Below, in pieces: positions 1-6,210 of a DNA stretch of 40,942 nucleotides. A model generated the notes under the pieces. It was not told the DNA's origin. It saw only the letters and a program-made list of their open reading frames with translations, and did no database searches. Origin of the DNA: Bacteroidetes bacterium GWF2_33_38 (GTDB taxonomy: Bacteria; Bacteroidota; Bacteroidia; Bacteroidales; GWF2-33-38); NCBI GenBank assembly GCA_001769505.1, contig MEOF01000005.1, positions 1 through 40,942 on the forward strand, given 5' to 3'. A program made the position numbers and the translations under genes. Position 1 is the first letter of the stretch, and each line of letters begins with the position of its first letter.

Positions 1-2
1 AA

Positions 3-50
3 GATACTGAATATCAAGGTATTAACCAAATTTTCGAAGAGCCTAATTAG
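3..50 (+). CDS. C-terminal tail of an unidentified gene, cut by the window edge
   Basis: The first 16 codons in frame 3 read DTEYQGINQIFEEPN and then a TAG stop. The composition (Asp, Glu, Gln, no low-complexity run) looks like a real protein end, and no other frame gives a comparable tail. It lies upstream of cysS on the same strand, with about 116 AT-rich bases between. The fragment is too short to assign to a family, and it could be chance. Confidence 0.35.
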   Translation, partial: DTEYQGINQIFEEPN

Positions 51-166
51 CTGTTTATCAGCATGTTATATGTTTTGTCATGTACTAAATATTAAGTTAG
101 TGATTTTTCCATTTTTTTACGATTAATTTGTACTTTTACTCACTATTACAATAATTTTCAAAATAT

Positions 167-1645
167 ATGCAGTCAAAAGAGCTTGTTATTTTCAATACTT
201 TATCGAAAAAGAAAGAAGTTTTTAAACCAATAAATTTTCCAAATGTTGGAATGTATGTTTGCGGACCAACTGTTTATGGTTCAGCTCATTTAGGACACGC
301 ACGTCCAGCAATTACATTCGATTTGTTGTTTCGTTTGTTGAAACATTTAGATTATAAAGTTCGTTACGTTCGCAACATTACCGATGTTGGACATTTAGAA
401 AATGATGCTGACGAAGGCGAAGATAAAATTGCAAAAAAAGCTCGTTTAGAACAACTTGAACCAATGGAAATTGTTCAATATTATACCGAAGAATATCACG
501 ATGCAATGCGAATGTTGAATGTTCAAAGTCCTAGTATTGAGCCACGTGCATCGGCTCACATTATGGAACAAATGGATATTGTTGACGAAATCATAAAAAA
601 TGGTTTTGCTTATGAAACCAATGGTTCAGTGTATTTTGATGTTGAAAAATATAACGAAAAATATAAAACTTACGGAAAACTTTCGGGTAGAATTTTAGAC
701 GATTTATTGAGCAATACTCGCAAACTCGACGGTCAAGACGAAAAGAAAAATAGTTTCGATTTTGCATTGTGGAAAAAAGCAAGTCCTGAACATATTATGC
801 GTTGGAAATCGAAATGGAGCGATGGTTTTCCAGGTTGGCATTTAGAATGTACCGCAATGAGCACCAAATATTTAGGCGAAACTTTCGATATTCACGGTGG
901 CGGAATGGATTTATTGTTTCCACATCACGAATGTGAAATTGCACAATCAACCGCAACCATCGGAAAAGAAGCCGTAAAATATTGGGTTCACAACAATATG
1001 ATTACCATTAATGGACAAAAAATGGGAAAATCTCTTGGAAATTTCATTACTTTAACTGAACTTTTCACCGGAACGCACAAAATTTTGGAACGTGCTTATT
1101 CGCCAATGACAATTCGATTTTTCATTCTTCAAGCACAATATCGTAGCACGTTGGATTTTTCAAACGAAGCTTTACAAGCGGCTGATAAAGGTTTACAACG
1201 TTTAATGACAGCAATTTCTACGCTTCCAAAACTTAAAACTTCTGACGCTACTTCTTTCAATTTAGATGAATTAGAAAAGAAATGTTACGATGCAATTTTA
1301 GACGATTTGAATAGTCCAATTCTTATTTCGCAATTATTTGAAGCTGTGAGAATTATTAATTCAATTGAAGCAGGAAAAGATACAATTTCAAAATCGGATT
1401 TAGAACGATTTGAAAAACTAATTTCCACATTTGTTTATGACATTTTAGGATTGCAAAACGAAGCAAGTTCATCGTCTTCAAACGAAGCCTACGCAAAAGC
1501 TATAGATTTGTTACTTACTATACGAATGGAAGCAAAAGCCAACAAAGACTTTGCAACTTCTGACAAAATTCGCAACGAATTAACTCAAATGGGTTTCGAA
1601 ATTAAAGACAAAAAAGACGGTTTCGACTGGACTTTGAAGAGTTGA
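167..1645 (+). CDS. cysS: Cysteinyl-tRNA synthetase
   Basis: This class I aminoacyl-tRNA synthetase charges tRNA-Cys with cysteine in the cytoplasm, an essential step of translation. The Rossmann catalytic domain carries the HIGH signature as HLGH at residues 41-44, next to the zinc-ligand Cys32 in MYVCGPTVY. Further zinc ligands fit the HLECTAMS and HHECEIAQ segments. The KMSKS loop appears as KMGKS at 285-289. The C-terminal third is the helical DALR and anticodon-binding region. The length of 492 residues is normal for bacterial CysRS. The ATG at 167 places the HLGH motif at its usual distance from the N-terminus. It is followed by a non-coding gap of about 330 bases and so is probably transcribed as a single gene. 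Confidence 0.97.
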   Translation: MQSKELVIFNTLSKKKEVFKPINFPNVGMYVCGPTVYGSAHLGHARPAITFDLLFRLLKHLDYKVRYVRNITDVGHLENDADEGEDKIAKKARLEQLEPMEIVQYYTEEYHDAMRMLNVQSPSIEPRASAHIMEQMDIVDEIIKNGFAYETNGSVYFDVEKYNEKYKTYGKLSGRILDDLLSNTRKLDGQDEKKNSFDFALWKKASPEHIMRWKSKWSDGFPGWHLECTAMSTKYLGETFDIHGGGMDLLFPHHECEIAQSTATIGKEAVKYWVHNNMITINGQKMGKSLGNFITLTELFTGTHKILERAYSPMTIRFFILQAQYRSTLDFSNEALQAADKGLQRLMTAISTLPKLKTSDATSFNLDELEKKCYDAILDDLNSPILISQLFEAVRIINSIEAGKDTISKSDLERFEKLISTFVYDILGLQNEASSSSSNEAYAKAIDLLLTIRMEAKANKDFATSDKIRNELTQMGFEIKDKKDGFDWTLKS

Positions 1646-1977
1646 AAGTTTGTAAAGTCCATAAAGTTTATAAAGTTGGGAAAAGAAGGTATTAGGTCTT
1701 GAAAAGTTAAAAACTAAAAGTGAAAAGTTTTAAAGATGGGATAAAGAAATGCATTTACAAAAATTTAAGATTAAAAGATTAGAAGATTTAAAGATTGAAA
1801 TACAATTCTAAATTCTCCCCTTTGGGGAGTTAGAGGGGTTAAATAAATCATTGCGAGAGAAACGAAGCAATCTCAAAAATTGAAATACAAAGTAACTCGG
1901 ACATTCTTGTCCGATAAAAATAATAAAATATTATCAGGTGAAAACAACTGACAAAGGCAACTTAAAAATAAAATAAA
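1646..1977. repeat. Intergenic region with low-complexity sequence and a cluster of three small palindromes
   Basis: This 332-base stretch has no convincing gene. Its first half (about 1646-1800) is AT-rich low-complexity DNA built from variations on AAAGTTTATAAAGTT and AAGATTAAAAGATT. The second half holds three imperfectly spaced inverted repeats: CTCCCC-TTT-GGGGAG at 1815-1829, ATTGC...GCAAT at 1850-1871, and TCGGACA-TTCT-TGTCCGA at 1897-1914. Similar GGGGAG and CGAAGCAAT motifs recur between genes in many Bacteroidota genomes (from memory, not checked here), so these look like dispersed extragenic palindromic repeats. The first hairpin could also act as a weak terminator after cysS, but it has no U-tract. 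Confidence 0.6.
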
Positions 1978-2547
1978 ATGTATTTATTTTTTGACACAGA
2001 GACAACCGGACTACCAAAAAGTTGGAAAGCGCCGGTTACAGATTTAAATAATTGGCCAAGATTAGTTCAATTAGCTTTTTTATTATATGATATAAATGGG
2101 AATAAAATTACGGAAGGAGATTTTATTATTAAACCCGAAGGTTTTACAATTCCGGCAGACGCTTCAAAAATTCATGGAATTTCAACACAAAAAGCGTTAG
2201 AAGAAGGGCATAAACTTTATACTGTTTTGGAGCAATTTCAAGCATTAATTAACGAATCTGAATTTCTTGTAGCACATAATATTAGTTTTGACGAAAAAAT
2301 TGTTGGGGCAGAATTTTTAAGAAATAATATGCCGGATATTGATGCTAAAAAAAGAAAAATTTGCACCATGCAAAGCTCAACTAATTTTTGTGCAATAAAT
2401 GGTCTATATGGTTATAAATGGCCAAAACTATCAGAACTTCATTATAAACTTTTTAAAACCGATTTTGAAGAAGCACATAATGCCTCAGTTGATATTAGTG
2501 TAACGGCTAAATGTTTTTGGGAATTAAAACGACTAGGAAAAATCTAA
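1978..2547 (+). CDS. DEDDh 3'-5' exonuclease (DNA polymerase III epsilon-like)
   Basis: A stand-alone RNase T/DnaQ-fold exonuclease of 189 residues, predicted to remove nucleotides from 3' ends using two metal ions. Exo I is FFDTETTG with Asp6 and Glu8. Exo II is in the AHNISFDEKI segment. Exo III is the HNASVDIS segment near the C-terminus, which gives the His and Asp of the DEDDh type. There is no polymerase, BRCT or UvrC-like fusion. It starts a run of four close plus-strand genes (next gene 4 nt away). Its exact substrate, whether DNA proofreading, repair or RNA trimming, cannot be told from sequence. Confidence 0.9.
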   Translation: MYLFFDTETTGLPKSWKAPVTDLNNWPRLVQLAFLLYDINGNKITEGDFIIKPEGFTIPADASKIHGISTQKALEEGHKLYTVLEQFQALINESEFLVAHNISFDEKIVGAEFLRNNMPDIDAKKRKICTMQSSTNFCAINGLYGYKWPKLSELHYKLFKTDFEEAHNASVDISVTAKCFWELKRLGKI

Positions 2548-2551
2548 AAAA

Positions 2552-3541
2552 ATGAAACAAATACTTTCAATCATCTTTTTCGTAATGCTGTTTGTCGCTT
2601 GCGAAAATGAACCAAAAGTTGAAGACAACACATTGAAAATAACAGAAAAAAATATCGTCGCACCTGATTTTAATGCTGATTCGGCGTATCAATACGTTAA
2701 GTCTCAAGTTGATTTCGGACCAAGAGTTCCTAACAGCGAATCTCACGTAAAATGTGCAAATTATCTTATTTCTGAAATGAAAAAGTATGCTGATTCGGTT
2801 TATGTTCAGCAGTTTACAGCGAATGCGTACAATGGAGATAAATTAAAAGCAAAAAATATAATTGCTGAGTTTAATTCAAATCAAACGAACCGAATTTTAT
2901 TATTTGCTCATTGGGATTCGAGACCGTATGCTGATCATAGCGAAAATCCAGAAGAATGGGAAGTGCCTATTGATGGAGCTAACGATGGAGCAAGTGGAGT
3001 AGGTGTGTTAATGGAAATTGCTAGAAATTTGCATGCGAAAATGCCAACTGTTGGAGTTGATATAATATTTTTTGATGTTGAGGATTATGGACAAGCCGAC
3101 CACAAAAATCTTCCATACCAAGAAGATACATGGTGTTTAGGCTCGCAATATTGGTCAAAGAATAAACACATTCCAGGCTATTATGCAAAATATGGAATTT
3201 TGTTGGATATGGTAGGTGCAAAGAATGCATTTTTTACTAAAGAAGGAACTTCGGTGTATTTTGCCCCTTCTATTGTTGACAGAGTATGGAAAATAGCTGA
3301 AAAATCAGGGTACGGTAATTTTTTCTTAAATCAAAAAACATCACCTGTGACCGACGATCATTATTATGTTAATATACTTGCTCAAATACCGAGTATTGAT
3401 ATTATCCAGCACGACCCAACTACCGAATCGGGTTTCGGAGCATATTGGCATACTCATAACGACAATATGAGTATAATTGATAAAGTTACGCTTCAAGCAG
3501 TTGGACAAACTGTTTTAGAACTTATTTATTCAGAAAAATAA
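2552..3541 (+). CDS. Lipoprotein glutaminyl-peptide cyclotransferase (M28 fold)
   Basis: The predicted role is to convert N-terminal Gln of exported proteins to pyroglutamate in the periplasm. The N-terminus is a lipoprotein signal with lipobox FVAC, Cys17. The M28 metal-site pattern is complete: HWD, then Asp145 in GANDGASG, Glu177-Asp178 in DVEDYG, and His300 in YWHTHND, matching type II glutaminyl cyclases such as the Porphyromonas enzyme. True M28 aminopeptidases bind two zincs. The close DVEDYG and WHT resemblance favours the single-zinc cyclase, although some databases would label it peptidase M28. The length of 329 residues fits. It sits 4 nt after the exonuclease gene. All signal peptidase I-type exported proteins in this window have Gln at the predicted mature N-terminus, which supports the call. 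Confidence 0.85.
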   Translation: MKQILSIIFFVMLFVACENEPKVEDNTLKITEKNIVAPDFNADSAYQYVKSQVDFGPRVPNSESHVKCANYLISEMKKYADSVYVQQFTANAYNGDKLKAKNIIAEFNSNQTNRILLFAHWDSRPYADHSENPEEWEVPIDGANDGASGVGVLMEIARNLHAKMPTVGVDIIFFDVEDYGQADHKNLPYQEDTWCLGSQYWSKNKHIPGYYAKYGILLDMVGAKNAFFTKEGTSVYFAPSIVDRVWKIAEKSGYGNFFLNQKTSPVTDDHYYVNILAQIPSIDIIQHDPTTESGFGAYWHTHNDNMSIIDKVTLQAVGQTVLELIYSEK

Positions 3542-3568
3542 AATTTCGGAATTGTACAAAGCATTTTT

Positions 3569-4513
3569 ATGAGAATAGCAATAATCGATATTGGCACAAA
3601 TACGTTTAACTTACTGATTGCCGACTTGGTTCAACGACAAGGATTTAATACAGTTTATAAGTCAAATCTTCCTGTAAAATTAGGTCAAGGAGGAATAAAT
3701 AATAAAAATATTACAGATGAGGCTTATGCTAGAGGAGTTGATGCTATTAAATTTCATTACGAATCGATTATCGAACACAAGGCTGATGAAATATACGCTT
3801 ATGCAACTTCAGCCATTAGAAGTGCAAATAATGGAATTTCGTTTGTGAATACGATTTTTGAAAAATTCGGGCTCAATATAAATATTATTAGTGGAGATGA
3901 AGAAGCTCAATTAATATACGAAGGAATTAAAATGGCAATCGGAATGTCCGAAAAAAGAGATTTAATCATGGACATTGGAGGTGGAAGTGTCGAATTTATT
4001 ATTGCAAATAAGAACGAAATATTTTGGAAAAAAAGTTATCCACTTGGTATAGCAAGGCTTTTAGATAAGTATAAACCATCAAACCCTATCACTCAAAACG
4101 AAATTTCAGAGATTGAATCGTATCTTGAATCTCATCTTGACGAATTGTTTAGTGAAGCAAAAAAATATAGTATCACAAAACTTCTTGGCTCTTCTGGTTC
4201 GTTCGATACTTTTGCAAGTATGGTCTCGTTTTCGAGGCACAAGGAGGATTATACCAAGCATATTATTTCGTACAAAATTGAAATTGAGGAGTTTTCAAAC
4301 TTACACGGTATTCTAATTCGTTCGACACTTGCCGAAAGAGCAAATATGGAAGGGCTCGAGCCAATGCGAATAGAAATGATTGTTTTATCATCGATATTTG
4401 TCAATTTAGTATTAAATAAATTAAAGGTATCTCAAATTTATCAATCAAGTTACGCCATAAAAGAAGGGGTTCTTTTTAATTTTTTGAAAAGGAAAAGAAT
4501 AGTTACAATTTAA
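3569..4513 (+). CDS. Exopolyphosphatase / guanosine pentaphosphatase (Ppx/GppA family)
   Basis: A member of the ASKHA (actin/sugar kinase/Hsp70) superfamily that hydrolyses terminal phosphates of polyphosphate or pppGpp. The phosphate-1 loop is IIDIGTNTFN, with Asp7 near the N-terminus, and the phosphate-2 loop is MDIGGGSVEF around residues 133-142. At 314 residues it is the short two-domain form, lacking the C-terminal HD-like domain of longer Ppx proteins. This form cannot be assigned to Ppx or GppA by length alone. It lies 27 nt after the cyclase gene and 11 nt before the response regulator, and is probably co-transcribed with both. Confidence 0.9.
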   Translation: MRIAIIDIGTNTFNLLIADLVQRQGFNTVYKSNLPVKLGQGGINNKNITDEAYARGVDAIKFHYESIIEHKADEIYAYATSAIRSANNGISFVNTIFEKFGLNINIISGDEEAQLIYEGIKMAIGMSEKRDLIMDIGGGSVEFIIANKNEIFWKKSYPLGIARLLDKYKPSNPITQNEISEIESYLESHLDELFSEAKKYSITKLLGSSGSFDTFASMVSFSRHKEDYTKHIISYKIEIEEFSNLHGILIRSTLAERANMEGLEPMRIEMIVLSSIFVNLVLNKLKVSQIYQSSYAIKEGVLFNFLKRKRIVTI

Positions 4514-4524
4514 ATAAAATAATC

Positions 4525-5691
4525 ATGTCGAAAATATTAGTTATTGATGATGAAAGAAGCATCAGAAATACATTAAAAGATATATTGGAGTACGAAAAAT
4601 ATTCGGTCGAGTTGGCTGAAAATGGAATTGAAGGACTTGATCGAATCAAAAACGAAAATTTTGACATTATTCTTTGTGATATTAAAATGCCACAAATGGA
4701 TGGTTTAGAAGTCCTTGTAAAAATATTTGAAATAACTCATGACACTCCAGTTGTTATGATTTCGGGACATGGAAACATTGATACTGCAGTTGAAGCAATT
4801 AAAAAAGGTGCTTTTGATTTTATAGAAAAACCGTTGGATTTAAATCGTTTGTTGATTACAATTCGTAATGCAATGGATAAATCGAATTTGATAAGTGAAA
4901 CTAAAGTTTTAAAGCGAAAAGTTAATAAGACCTACGAAATGGTTGGAAATTCAGATGCGATTAATCACATAAAAGATATGATTGATAAAGTTGCTCCAAC
5001 TGATGCTCGGGTTTTGATTGCAGGAGACAATGGTTCGGGAAAAGAGTTGGTTGCTCGATGGATTCACGAAAAAAGCAATAGAGCTGCTAACCCATTTGTA
5101 GAAGTGAATTGTGCAGCCATACCTTCAGAACTTATTGAAAGTGAATTATTTGGTCATGAAAAAGGAGCATTCACATCTGCTCATAAACAGCGAGCTGGAA
5201 AATTTGAACAAGCAAACGAAGGAACCTTATTTTTAGATGAAATAGGCGATATGAGTCTTTCAGCACAAGCAAAAGTATTAAGAGCATTACAAGAACATAA
5301 AATTTCGCGGGTTGGAAGCGATAAAGACATAAGTGTAAATGTTCGAGTCGTTGCAGCAACAAACAAAAATTTGAAAAAAGAAATCGAAGAAAATCGTTTT
5401 AGAGAAGACTTATACCATCGTTTATCTGTAATTTTAATTAAAGTTCCATCGTTAAACGATCGAATAGAAGACATTCCTTTGCTTACTGAACATTTTATGA
5501 ATCAGATATGTAACGAACATGGAATTCCAAAAAAAGAAGTAGATAAAAGTGCCATTCAAGAACTGCAAAAAATTAATTGGACAGGAAATATTCGTGAGTT
5601 CAGAAATGTGTTGGAGCGACTAATAATTCTTTGTTCAAATAAAATTACGGCAAAAGATGTTTTAACGTACGCTCAACCAATTAGCAAATAG
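4525..5691 (+). CDS. Sigma-54-type response regulator lacking a DNA-binding domain
   Basis: The protein has an N-terminal receiver domain (ILVIDDE, phosphoacceptor Asp52 in LCDIKMPQMDG) and an AAA+ domain with Walker A GDNGSGKE at 167-174 and Walker B LFLDEIGD. The sigma-54 contact loop is GAFTSA at 214-219 instead of GAFTGA. It stops at residue 388 in KDVLTYAQPISK, soon after the AAA+ lid region, so there is no Fis-type helix-turn-helix. The family normally drives sigma-54 RNA polymerase open-complex formation. With no DNA-binding domain it would have to act from solution or through a partner. No histidine kinase is adjacent, so the cognate sensor is unknown. The next gene is convergent, 17 nt away. 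Confidence 0.9.
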   Translation: MSKILVIDDERSIRNTLKDILEYEKYSVELAENGIEGLDRIKNENFDIILCDIKMPQMDGLEVLVKIFEITHDTPVVMISGHGNIDTAVEAIKKGAFDFIEKPLDLNRLLITIRNAMDKSNLISETKVLKRKVNKTYEMVGNSDAINHIKDMIDKVAPTDARVLIAGDNGSGKELVARWIHEKSNRAANPFVEVNCAAIPSELIESELFGHEKGAFTSAHKQRAGKFEQANEGTLFLDEIGDMSLSAQAKVLRALQEHKISRVGSDKDISVNVRVVAATNKNLKKEIEENRFREDLYHRLSVILIKVPSLNDRIEDIPLLTEHFMNQICNEHGIPKKEVDKSAIQELQKINWTGNIREFRNVLERLIILCSNKITAKDVLTYAQPISK

Positions 5692-5708
5692 ATTTCCATA
5701 AAGGCGTT

Positions 5709-6209
5709 CTATAAAATCTTTGTTGCTAATTCATCAATGTCAATGCTCAGAGCACTAATTTTTATATGTGCTTGTTCGTAAAATGCCTCTCGTTCGCTCA
5801 TTTTATTGCTGACAAAAATATCCAAATCATCTCTGTTTAGTTTTTCGAGCAAAGGTCTGTCGTATCGTTTTGAGTTTAAAAGCCGATTAACTAGAGCTTG
5901 GTGCTCTAAATGCAAGTATATTACTTTTCCAGAGGATTTCATCAAATCTAGATTTTCAAAAAAACATGGAGTGCCTCCTCCTGTTGAAATTACAATATCT
6001 TCAAACAATGAAACTTCTTTTAAATATTTTGTTTCAATTAGTCTAAATTCAGCCTCTCCTTTTTCGTTGAAAATTTCGAGAATTGTTTTATATAATTTTG
6101 ACTCAATATATCTATCAAGGTCAATAAAACTATATCCGATTTTTTTGGCAAGTTTTTTTCCGATAGTCGATTTGCCACAACCCATAAATCCAATTAAGAA
6201 ATATCTCAT
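5709..6209 (-). CDS. aroK: Shikimate kinase
   Basis: This enzyme phosphorylates shikimate at the 3-hydroxyl using ATP, the fifth step towards chorismate and the aromatic amino acids. The Walker A loop is GFMGCGKST at residues 7-15. DLDRYIE follows and contributes the shikimate-binding Asp, and STGGGTPCF is the conserved GGG substrate loop. RYDRPLL is the lid region with its Arg. The length of 166 residues is typical. The ATG lies 1 nt after the parC stop codon, so aroK is very probably the last gene of a parE-parC-aroK transcript and may be translated by coupling. Confidence 0.95.
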   Translation of the reverse strand: MRYFLIGFMGCGKSTIGKKLAKKIGYSFIDLDRYIESKLYKTILEIFNEKGEAEFRLIETKYLKEVSLFEDIVISTGGGTPCFFENLDLMKSSGKVIYLHLEHQALVNRLLNSKRYDRPLLEKLNRDDLDIFVSNKMSEREAFYEQAHIKISALSIDIDELATKIL

Positions 6210-6210
6210 G

